Shown here: positions 41,067 to 51,930 of the stretch, piece by piece
Layout of the letters: every line of letters starts with the position of its first letter
Numbering within the stretch: position 1 is the first letter of the stretch
Assembly (NCBI RefSeq): GCF_046630445.1
Contig: NC_092340.1
Location: 18,020,001-18,084,000 of the forward strand
Direction of reading: 5' to 3'
DNA: 64,000 nt
Origin: Rutidosis leptorrhynchoides
Lineage: Eukaryota > Streptophyta > Magnoliopsida > Asterales > Asteraceae
The notes under the pieces: model-generated
What the model saw: the letters and a program-made list of their open reading frames with translations, nothing else
Told to the model about the DNA's origin: nothing
Databases searched by the model: none
Position numbers and translations under genes: made by a program

Positions 41067-43593
41067 CGAGTGCAGCTAAACTTGTTTCTGTGAGCTGGTT
41101 TTAGTTGCACAAATCACCCGTTTTTGTGGTTGATCGTTGGTAGAGCCCGAATTTTGGTGCGTCTAGAGGAACCAACTAGAACATGCGGTCTATCCTTGAT
41201 TGTTAATCATTCCATAGTTAGGGAATAAAACCTTGATTCATAAACATTCCATAGTTAGGGAAGAGTTACTGATCTGGAATATCGATTTCCCCAACTAGAT
41301 CTTGATTTATTTATTATGTTACTGTTCATGTTGAGTGTTTCTGTTATATTGCTCTTGCTAAAAATGTATTGGGCATGTTAGTTACAGGTTTCTGTAAACC
41401 TAATAACTAATATTGCATTATTAGTACTGCACACCATGTAGGGTTTTTAGGTGACATTTCACCAATGCAATGGAAACTTAATCTGTTCACCAAATTCCTT
41501 GCAGCTAAGACCTATTCTAACCGTCCGTTAAACACCTTCCCTCAGTCCATAGTCAAACACCTTCCGTCAGTCCATGTGGCAAAAATGACGAAAATAACGC
41601 GGCGTCAGTTTTCGTCTGTAGGGGGTGTCAGTTGGGCCATTGATGCAAAAAAACGTTACGGACACGTGGCCTTTTTGATTGGATTAATTTCTGACGCGTT
41701 TGACCCACGTCCCTCCAATGGTCATCCGACCGTTTCCTTTTTTTTCTTCGAAAATCTAAATTTAAACATTATCTTCATCTTATCTTATTCTATATATACA
41801 CATACATTTATCTTCATCTTCATCAACAAAATCTTACAAAAAAATTTATCATTATCTCCAAAAGAAAAATACCATGTCTAACCCAAATCAAAGACCACCA
41901 AACCCCCAACGACTACAAAGAATGGTTTCAATAAGAAAACTATTTGGGAGTTATTTCATCAAACCCGAATAGTCTCCAACAAATACCAATCATTATGCCT
42001 CAATTTCATCCTCTAACACCGGAACAACAACATCAACTTTGAGCAACGACGACTTTTGGAACCAGCTCAACATCAATATCGTCCTCTAACACCGTTGTTG
42101 ATGAATCTGATGACTCCGACGTCACAACAAGAAACGGTGTTTGAGACTCAACCACAAACTTAAAGAACAAAATCAAGAAGATACGGTCCCAGAAACTCAA
42201 GACAGTATTATAAGAAAACATAAAAAGAAGCAAGATTAATCTTTATTTATATTTATATTCGTTTTTATATATTAATTGTTAAATTGTTACTCCGAAGACG
42301 GTCCCGGAAACTCAAGACCGTAGTATTATTTATAATTGTACCTCGATCAATTCAAGCATTTGGTGGATAAACCACCACCACAACAAACCAACGAATCATC
42401 TGAAGACGACAACTAGTTTAGTAGTTTGATTATGTATTATTTTTATTTCGAGTACTTTTTTTAGTTTATAATCGTTTTTTTATTTAAGTACTTTTTTTTA
42501 TTTAGTATTTTGTAATTTATTTTTATTTTAATGAATATAATATTATGAAAATTATTAAATAAATGTATTAATTTTATTAAAATGCAAAAATAAAAAACTG
42601 GTGGACCTTACAGGAAACTAACACAAACATCGGACACAATAGTTATAAAATGTCAGAAACTAAAAGAAGTAGCTTCAAAAGAAACGGGTCAAATCATGCA
42701 TTTTGGAAGTGATTTTATAATCTGTGTCGAACAGGTGGTCGCCTTCGTATGTGGATATTTTTTTTGAACGACGATTTTTTTGCATCAGTAGATCATTTGT
42801 ATCATTACAAGAATCTACTCTCACTCAATGACGATGACCTGAATGTTTTGTCGTGGAGCATAAGCATTTAAGTGGATACTATCATTTAATTTTCCTTCAC
42901 CATCTAATTCTACGTTATGAATAATGTTTCATGTTGGTTTTAGGGATGATGGCCGCTGCTTCCATCTGGGCTGTTGTTGTTTAAAATAGTACAGGCACGA
43001 TTGATCGATATTCATGTGGCTAATCAAGAAATTCAAGATCGGACATTGTACTATAATGACCCCAATGTTTTTTGGCATTCATGGTAGAATAAGAATAAAA
43101 CGTAGAATACAACCAGGAAAGAGAGAAAGAAAAGACAATTCTTCAATATGCATCAAACGTTGGCTAGTTTTAGAGCCGGGGATGTTGGCTTGTGTTTGTT
43201 ACTGGAACTAATAGATTAGACGACTAGGGTTTGTTAAATTTGTAACCAATTTTGTTGTCCATCTAGGTGACAAATTGATGTGATAAGTTTATGTTTATTT
43301 ACTCAAGAATGAGTTACAAAATTAACTGGGTGATAGTCTGATAGATCTAGTTGTTTGTTTATTAATTTATTTTGTCCATCTAGCTACTAAAGACGTTTAA
43401 AATAGTTATTACACAATCTAATGAACTCGCATTCATTTTAAGAATAAGAACAACCAGATGGTAATCAATACTGGTGATGAATACACGGAAAGATTACCAT
43501 ATTTGTCACTAGTTACTAAAGATTACCACATTTGTGACTAGTTTACTAATTGTATCGAGTGCTTAAAAGATACATGAGATATTATAGACATAA
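40295..43593 (+). repeat. Tandem segmental duplication, copy A
   Basis: About 3.3 kb from TRM1 intron 3 to 43593 that recurs at 43772-47234. Copy A keeps the working TRM1 exons 4-6, about 2.5 kb of downstream DNA and, near 42506, an empty TA site where copy B carries a MITE. By eye the copies differ by a few per cent in the exons and by several indels outside them. Confidence 0.85.
41067..43592. other. Downstream DNA of TRM1 in copy A
   Basis: No convincing gene. Around 41500-42250 there is a block with a short translated start MSNPNQRP and a Lys/Gln/Thr-rich stretch ending PETQ..KHKKK. This recalls the ORF1 (Myb-like) partner of PIF/Harbinger transposons but is too degenerate to call. The remainder is AT-rich. 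The same block recurs in copy B. Confidence 0.4.
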
Positions 43594-43771
43594 CTAGTCC
43601 GGGTCCGGCCTGCGCGATGCGGCGGAGGCTTTCGGCCTGCGTATCCATATTTAACGTAGCTTTATGTATTTACAGAAGGGAAAACGGCTCGTGTTAAGCG
43701 CCGTTGTTGGAGTTGTCGTCTTTACTGGTTTTTTAAATCTGTCCGGTTCGAACGTAGTTAGTTTCGTTTTG
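43594..43771. other. GC-richer insert at the duplication junction
   Basis: 178 bp present only between copies A and B. It opens CTAGTCCGGGTCCGG and includes a decayed GC hairpin (about 43609-43625). Read on the minus strand this looks like a Helitron 3' end (hairpin, then CTAG before a T). The motif is weak and the other end is not identified. Confidence 0.35.
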
Positions 43772-43906
43772 TTGATTTGTAATAGTCCTTATTTCGTTTA
43801 TGGGTATGTTCCCATTAAAGCGTGTTATGCTGTTAATATCTGCAATTTGTTTATATTTTGTAGTGAAAAACTAACCAAAATGGTCTAAAACTGTCATATC
43901 TTACAG

Positions 43907-44136
43907 GTACCTGACTCACTTGTTGTTTCTGGGCCTTTGTGGACCGGGCCGCTTCATTGTAAAGCCTATCTTACAGAAATGCTTAATTTGGCAGGGGATG
44001 GTTGGGTGATGGCTCAAAAAATGATTTCGATAAGTTATTACGCCGAATGATTGATGAAAGTGATCCTAAATTATCATTTGGTTACATCCAACATGATGAG
44101 GTACGTACTATTATATTCTCTTTCTATGTTTTTTTT

Positions 44137-44174
<38 letters not shown>

Positions 44175-44551
44175 GAGTGCATTTTAACCAGTTATTGAGT
44201 ATTGTTATGTTGATTACTATATAACAGTTAGCAAGTCGTGCAAAGGTCAATTCTCCTCCTGTCATGACACTAATGAGTGCCATCCGCAAGGTCAATTCAC
44301 TTATGTAGTTTTATTGATAACTTGATATACACAAAAAGATTACTTAACCGTGTAATGTTGATATATCCCTGGAATTATAAAGATTACGTTTTTAACTGAT
44401 GTCTTCATATTGTTATGGTATCTATTATCTATTATAGGAAGGATATGTTGTTTGTAGATCACACATTTCCAACAACGCAATCAAGACAAATTGTCCAATG
44501 TCCGAGTGTATTAGGATCGCAAAGGAAATTCAACGACACCGAGTAAAATAA
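43907..44551 (+). pseudogene. Truncated TRM1-like pseudogene (exons 4-6 only)
   Basis: Copies of the last three TRM1-like exons at 43907-44100, 44228-44290 and 44438-44551, with splice borders preserved. Exons 1-3, with the transit peptide and SAM-binding domain, are absent. The exon 4 copy is 194 nt instead of 201 because of a 7-nt deletion after the GGCAGGGG word, which shifts the frame. The exon 5 and 6 copies keep their lengths (63 and 114 nt) and the terminal stop. It cannot encode a methyltransferase. Confidence 0.88.
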
Positions 44552-45672
44552 CGAGTGCAGGTTTCTGTTATATTATGTTACTGTTCATGTTGATTTATTT
44601 ATTATGTTACTGTTCATGTTGAGTGTTTCTGTTATATTGGTCATGCTAAAAAGGTATTGGGTATGTTAGTTACAGGTTTTTATAAACCTAGGTGACATTT
44701 CACCATTGCAATGGAAGCTTAATCTGTTCACCAAAATCCTTGCAGCTAAGACCTATACTAACCGTCCGTCAAACACGGTCAGTCCATGTGGCAAAACTGA
44801 CGAACACTGATGAAAAATAACGCGGCGTCAGTTTTCGTCAGTAGGGGGTGTCAATTGGGCCATTGACTCATAAAAAAAACGTTACGGACATGTGGCCTTT
44901 TTGATTGGATGAATTTATGACGCGTTTGACCCACCTCCCTCCAATGGTCATCCGACCATTTCCTTTTTTTTCCCATGAAAATCTAAATTTAAACATTATC
45001 TTCATCTTATTCTATATATATACATATACATTTATCTTCATCTTCATCAACAAAATCTTACAAATTTTTTTTATCATTATCTCAAAAAAAAAAAAAAAAA
45101 AAAAACCATGTCTAACCCAAATCAAAGACTACAAAACCCCAACGACTACAATGAATGTGAAACTATTTGGGTGGTAGTTCATCAAACCTGAATAATCTAC
45201 AACAAATGCCAATCATTATGCCTCAAATTCGTCCTCTAACACCGGAACAACAACATCAACTTTACTTGGGCAACAACGACTTTTAGAACAAGCTCAACAT
45301 CAATATCATCCTCTAACACCATTGTTGATGAATCCGAAGACTCCAACGTCGCAACAAGAAACGGTGTTTGAGACTCAACCACAAACTCAAGAACAAAATC
45401 AAGAAGATACGGTCTCGGAAACTCAAGACCGTATTAAAAGAAAACATAAAAAGAAGCAAGGTTAATCTTTATTTATATTCGTTTTTGTATATTAATTGTT
45501 AAATTGTTATTATTTATAATTGTACCTCGATCAATTCAAGCATTTGGTGGATAAACCACCACCACAACAAACCAACGAATCATTAGAAGACGACAACTAG
45601 TTTAGTAGTTTGATTATGTATTATTTTATTTCGAGTACTTTTTTTTAGATTATAATCTTTTTTTATTTAGTA

Positions 45673-45926
45673 CTCCCTCCGTCCCACTACAAGTGTTCAG
45701 TATGACTTTTCAGAGTCTTTTTTGTTTAACTTTGACTCTAAATAATTTTATTTGTGTTATATAATACTTGATGAAATTTATATCCAATAAAATACAATTA
45801 ATAAACAATCCATTCATACAATTTTCGTAAAAAGTTACATAACAAAAATAAAATTATTTATAGTCAAAGTTGAACTAAGAAGACTCTGAAAAGTCAAACT
45901 GGACACTTATAATGAGACGGAGGGAG
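45673..45926. mobile_element. Stowaway-like MITE
   Basis: 254 bp with terminal inverted repeats CTCCCTCCGTCCCA... and ...TGAGACGGAGGGAG, flanked by TA at 45671-45672 and 45927-45928. These are the hallmarks of Stowaway (Tc1/mariner-type) MITEs. It has no coding capacity. Copy A retains the uninterrupted TTTAGTATTTTG target at about 42501-42512, so insertion followed the segmental duplication. Confidence 0.92.
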
Positions 45927-46120
45927 TATTTTGTAATTTATTTTTCTTTTAATGAATATTATATTATGAAATTTATTAAATAAATGTGTTAATCTTATTA
46001 AAATGCATAATATAAAGCTTGTGGACCCTACAGAAAACTGATATAAAAAACTGACACAATGGTTATAAAATGTCGGAAACTAAAAGAAGTAGCTTCAAAA
46101 GAAACGGGTCAAATCATGCA

Positions 46121-46394
46121 TTTTTTGGACATCAGTTTGGGATCACTCAGGGGGACTTAACCACCCACGCGTTCATCTCCCCTAGTTGCATAACCCGCCC
46201 TCAACTACTGCCCTGGAGGAAACCCGAACCAATCTGAGGGCATGGCTGGTAAAAACCCCTCCCTGCTGCCCCCACACTAAGCGAAAGACGACCTGATTGG
46301 ATATTTCAAGTTAGGGATAACATTGAGTGCAATGTTGCAGCCCAGGGAAGTCGAACTGAGAGGCATACCACTACCAGCTGAGCTGCAACTCAAG
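46121..46394 (-). mobile_element. tRNA-derived SINE, minus strand
   Basis: On the minus strand, a tRNA-like head (AGCTCAGCTGGTAGTGG as A box, CAGTTCGACTTCC as B box) is followed by a body ending AGTCCCCCTGAGTGATCC and a short A run (TTTTTT at 46121 on plus). Its 3' body matches the SINE at 38528-38757. It is absent from the matching place in copy A near 42700. No clear target duplication remains. Confidence 0.75.
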
Positions 46395-48648
46395 TAATTT
46401 TATTATCTTTGTGTGGAACAGGTGGTTGCCTTCGTATGTGGATACTATCATTACAAGAATCTACTCTCACCCAACGACGATGATCTAAATGCTTTTAGTG
46501 GAGTTTAAGCATGTCAGTAGATACTATCATTTAATTTTCCTTCACCATCTAATTCTACGTTATGAATAATGTTTCATGTTGGTTTTAGGGATGATGGCTG
46601 ATGCTCTATCAGGGCTGTTGCTGTTTAAAATAGTACATGCACAATTGATCGATAATCATGTGGCTAATCAAGAAATTCAAGATTGAACATTGTACTGTAT
46701 TGACCCCAACGTTTTTTTGGCATTCATGGTAGAATAAGATGAAATAAAACGTAGAATACGAGGAAAGAGAGAAAGAAAAGACAATTCTTCAATTTGCACA
46801 AATGCACCAAACGTTGGCTAGTTTTAGAGCTGGGGATGCTGGCTTGTGTTTGTTACTGGAACTAATAGATTAGACGACCAAGGTTTGTTAATTTTGTAAC
46901 CAATATTTTGTCCATCTAGGTGACAAACTAATGTGACAAGTTTATGTTTATTTACTCAAAAATGAGTTACAATATTAACTGGGTGATATATCTAGTTGTT
47001 TATTTATTTATTTTGTCCATCTAGGTACTAAAGACGTTTAAAATAGTTATTACACAAATCTAATGAACTCGCATTCATTTTAAGAATAAGAACAACCGGA
47101 TGGTAATCAATACCGGTGATGAATACACGGAACGATTACCATAATGTCACTAGTTACTAAAAATTACCAAATTTGTGAGTAGTTTACTAATTGTATCGAG
47201 TGCTTAAAAAATACATGAGATATTATAGACATAAAAACGAGTACGGAAATTAACCAAATTAACTAGGAGATAGATTTAGGAGTTTACGAAGGAATATTCA
47301 AATGTATTCGATAATACTTGGGCAAATGTCACGCTTTTTATAAAAATAAATAAAGTTTGTTACTTCGACATATACAGACAGACACTAATTTGCTTATGTG
47401 AAATTTAAATTCGGTTTCAGTTCGGTTATCGATTTTGTTACTCAAAAAATTTCAAAACTGAAAACTAAACCGATGAACACCCGTAATCGGAATTGTTAAG
47501 GGGATATCTATCTATCTATCTATCTATCTATCTAGATGTTATGAACTTATCTCATAAGTCACTCTTAACCATAACATATTTTCTCACTTTTTTCAATTGT
47601 TGTTATTTGATTTCTATAAAATAAATGATAACATAGTTATTTAAACTAAAAATACTTTCATTAATCTCTCTTATACTTAAAGTAAACACACAAGTAAGTG
47701 ACAATTCAATTTAGAAAAAGATCTCAGCCGTTTATGTGTTTCTAATCTTCTAATCACAGCCACTCAATTCCTAATCTATCTCTAAACACGTGATAAAGAG
47801 GGGATTAAGAGATAAACTCTCCTTAATACCCCTAATTATATAAAAACTGACGGGATGGTTAAAGCATATTAGGGGTTCTTTGGAAAGAAGTCAGTCGCGT
47901 GTTTAATCAGAAAAAAAACCCAGAACAATACGCTCCCGATTCAAAATATTAGGGTTTGTATTCAATTAGTAATCACCAAAAGAATTGACAAGGCATTAGA
48001 GTTCGTGTTCAATTAGGAATCAGACTTCAACTTCGATCTATTCAATTAGGAATCAGAAATTAGGGTTCACGAAGCATTAGAGTTCGCACATCGATTTTTA
48101 CTTGAGGTATGTATTTCTTCAATTACATGATTATCTGTGTATATCAAGCAGCTATCCTCAACATCCAAAAATGTCTCTCCAAGATCCAGTCGTCCTACAT
48201 TTACTAAATGAGAAGATTCAATTTAATTAGGTTGTTATTTGGTCGATGTAAGACAAATGAAGATGATCTTAAATCATCGTCGGATTCTCAAATCTCTGAT
48301 ATTCACCTTTGTTGTGTTTTATTTGGGCTATGTAAGACGATACAATCGAATATTTCACATTCGTCAATACCATTTGATGAAGTCTCACATTTAGCTTCTG
48401 AAATCGGAGGTAATTATTATGGTTAATTATGTTAATTATGTTGTTTTTCGTTTCATCTAAACTATCACATTCGTTTAATCTAAACTATTTTGTCACATTA
48501 ATTTCTTCTACAGGCGATACAAACGACGGCTTCAAAAATCAAAATTTATTTTCTTCGTCACGATGCCGCCTTAAATTTTAATTTTTCGTATTGCTTTTCT
48601 TCATTAACGTTTTCTTTTCGATTTTTCTGTCGAGATTTTGATTTTAAA

Positions 48649-49047
48649 GTTTATTTGATTTTTGTTCGTTTGGTTAGTATGGAAAGGAGCATGACCAGGT
48701 TTTACTAATTCTATGAATAAGGTGATTGATTCGAAAGTGTTTAATATTTTTCACTTCCAATTTGTTTTGTTGCTTATTTGTTTTTAAATTCGAATTTCAG
48801 TTTCTTCTTATTTGATTTAAATGCAGTTGCAGCAAGTTATAATTATATAGTGATTATGAAAGTGTATGTAAGGTGTTTGATAAAATGTCAAAGAGAAATG
48901 GAACATATAAAGTGATGGTGGTGGTGTATGCTTGAAGGAAATACATGATGTTAGCCTTGTGAAAAGAAATCACATGTTTGTAGACTTGAAATTTATTTTC
49001 AATTCATAAAGATCATTACAAAAGTTCATCATCATATTAAAACTTTT
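48649..49047. repeat. 400-bp direct repeat, first copy
   Basis: About 399 bp, apparently identical by eye to 51532-51930. It starts GTTTATTTGATTTTTG and ends TATTAAAACTTTT. No coding function is evident. Confidence 0.9.
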
Positions 49048-51531
49048 ATGTATTCGTTTGTAGAATATTATATATTGACTGTTTTTGACTAGCTGTAATT
49101 TAAATCAGCTTGAATGGCTATATTGCTAAGGTTGCAAATTAGCAGGTATGAGTTCTTCTACATTGGATTGCACGTTCCATATTTAATTTTACCTCTTTCG
49201 TTTTAAATATCGTGAATACAAAAGTTATCTTTCAGATTTTACATGGGTGTGAAGACATTGAATCAGTGATTTTGTAAAAAAAATTAAAGGAAAGGAGGGA
49301 TTGTTCAAATTTACTTAACAACCATCAACCTGCTATTTTTTTTCGAACCAATGAACTCTCAAGCTGCTGTCATTTCTAACCAAAAATCGCCCTGAATGTG
49401 TTGGTGCTTTTTCAAACCAAATCAGCCCACAGACTCTGACAATCTTTTTAAACCAAGACAGTACCCGAAACTCCTCTGCTGTTGATTTGGTGACCTCTCT
49501 AGATGTAACACCCATAGTTTTTTTTACTCACATTTTTTTCAGCAACTTTCAGCAGGTTTTCCGTCCACAACAATCTTGGTTGGTCTATTAGGATTTGACC
49601 ATGGAAATAGGTATTTATATGTTTGGATGTTTGTTGATTTTTTTACAATCTTAAAAGATGGTGCAATCGGATGGTTTTGTTCACATTAATGATAGATTGT
49701 TTTTTCCATAACTTGTGTTCCAGGTTCATATTAACAGCATGAACAATAAGATGCTTTTCGGTTATGTAAGGGCATTTGATCGACATTACAACATGGTGTT
49801 GTAGAATGTTTGAGATATGAGGACCGGGGTTAGTTTTGTCTTAAAATTAAATTGTGTAGCATTTCTTATTTTTATTTTATTTTTTAAACCTTTTGTTTAA
49901 TATAGGTTGTGCCTTCTATGATTCTAAGGGTTTATACATATATATTGTGTTTAAATTTTGCATTTATGGTTATGTAATAAGGATGTGAGGATGAATATTT
50001 GATGGATGATTTTATGAGTCATATGACGACATTGAAGGGAGCAATAAGTGTAACTTTGACAAAAAAAAAATATAGTTAAAATGCTGTGAACTGCAGAGTT
50101 TGTCGGGCTGCTGTAAAATGTGGAGTGTGCGGGACTGTTGTGAACATTCAATGTGGTTACAAAAGAGATTAAGGTGCTATTTTATTCATTATATATATGT
50201 ATGTTGTAATTATGAGTATCGTATTGAATGGCTTGATTAACAGTAATGTTGATGATATACCTGCTTCCGTTTGGTGATTTAATATGACAGGTTTGACTAT
50301 CAGAGTCAAACTGTGATTTTTTTTGCTTTAAATTGTGATTTTGATTGGCTATGGTATGGTGGTAAATGGGAAAGAGTCGAAACTTATTTGGACTGGTGGT
50401 TCAGTTGTGAAGGTTTGACTTTTCAAAGTCAACCCTGATATAAATTTCATGATGCAACTGGTTTGTTAATATTTGATGTTTAATTTGTTCTTGAGCCATT
50501 TATGAAAATAATGCATTGATTGTTATGGAAATCAGCAAATGTAAATTGCTATTTTAGGTTGACATAATTAATTTACAGTATTTTTTTTAGGTTTGTTGAT
50601 TTACAGGAATGGAGGTGGTGACACTATTAATTGTCGAATGAATATTTCTGGTATGTAATATTTCTTGTCGGGTTTTTATACTAAACTGCAACGACTCATA
50701 GATACTGATTTTGAAGGCTTTAGAAGAAACTGAAGCAAAGAGGTTATCACAAATAGTAAGCTAACACCGTTACACTATAAAAGATAGTCGTTTTTTTATG
50801 TTTGAGAAGGTGAAGGCTATCGTGCATATTTTTCACGAGCTTCCAGCTGCATACAATGAAACTAATTACGATTAAATGATTATTTGGATGTCATTTTACC
50901 TTTTGATCTGTAACATGTTGTAAGGAACTAGAATTTTGATGATTGTTGAATGAGTGTACCAAAAATGGATGAAGACACGGATGAGTAGACACCCCTTTAG
51001 GATCTGAGATACCTTATTTTTTTTACCTCATCCTTTGAATACTAAGTTTGAGTTATAGGGTGGTCTTTTTAATATCAGTTACTAACAAATTTGGGTAGCA
51101 TGTTCGTCAAACTCAACGATTACTGAGACTTCACAAGTCTGTATGTGTTTTTGTATTAGCAGTAGGATATCAAGGTGGAAATTTGCATTTTTTACACTTC
51201 ATAATAACTTGCACTTATTTCTCTTTCAGGTTTTACAAAGTGAAGATCCTCATTTTTCAAACATTCGTGTGGCATTAAAATGGTATGTTCTTGGTTGTGA
51301 AGGTTTACGGTTTATCTTGATTATGTTGTTGATACTGATTCATCTTTAATGATCTAAGACATGCTCAGAAAGTTGTTTTGCGAGAACCATCTGATTTTTC
51401 ACCGTATCATGAAGTTTTCAAAACGCTTAGTACATGTTTATTCAAAACTACGTACCTCTTTAGATCAATTTCATGTTAGTCAACAAAATAGTGTTTCTTG
51501 AAATCATAAAATTATCTTTGTTGCTTTAAAT

Positions 51532-51930
51532 GTTTATTTGATTTTTGTTCGTTTGGTTAGTATGGAAAGGAGCATGACCAGGTTTTACTAATTCTATGAA
51601 TAAGGTGATTGATTCGAAAGTGTTTAATATTTTTCACTTCCAATTTGTTTTGTTGCTTATTTGTTTTTAAATTCGAATTTCAGTTTCTTCTTATTTGATT
51701 TAAATGCAGTTGCAGCAAGTTATAATTATATAGTGATTATGAAAGTGTATGTAAGGTGTTTGATAAAATGTCAAAGAGAAATGGAACATATAAAGTGATG
51801 GTGGTGGTGTATGCTTGAAGGAAATACATGATGTTAGCCTTGTGAAAAGAAATCACATGTTTGTAGACTTGAAATTTATTTTCAATTCATAAAGATCATT
51901 ACAAAAGTTCATCATCATATTAAAACTTTT
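51532..51930. repeat. 400-bp direct repeat, second copy
   Basis: Second copy of 48649-49047, 2.88 kb downstream and in the same orientation. Its near identity suggests a recent local duplication. Confidence 0.9.

Larger units (their letters stand above)
43772..47234 (+). repeat. Tandem segmental duplication, copy B
   Basis: Second copy of 40295-43593. It has lost about 200 bp just after the TRM1 stop and gained a GTT microsatellite (about 44139-44175), a Stowaway-like MITE (45673-45926) and a SINE (about 46121-46394). Apart from those insertions no other gene is seen in it. Confidence 0.85.

Noticed and set aside
41460-42240. Protein-coding gene or PIF/Harbinger ORF1 downstream of TRM1
   Set aside because: Only a short MSNPNQ start and Gln/Lys-rich remnants are visible, no Myb or transposase domain, and no convincing terminal repeats; left as unassigned duplicated DNA.
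46340-46394. tRNA gene on the minus strand
   Set aside because: Clear A and B boxes, but no complete cloverleaf or acceptor stem. The sequence continues into a SINE body, so it is a SINE head.
48040-48540. Intact small gene with UTR and two exons
   Set aside because: Splice-like borders exist, but the translated pieces are short, interrupted and unlike any family I recognise.
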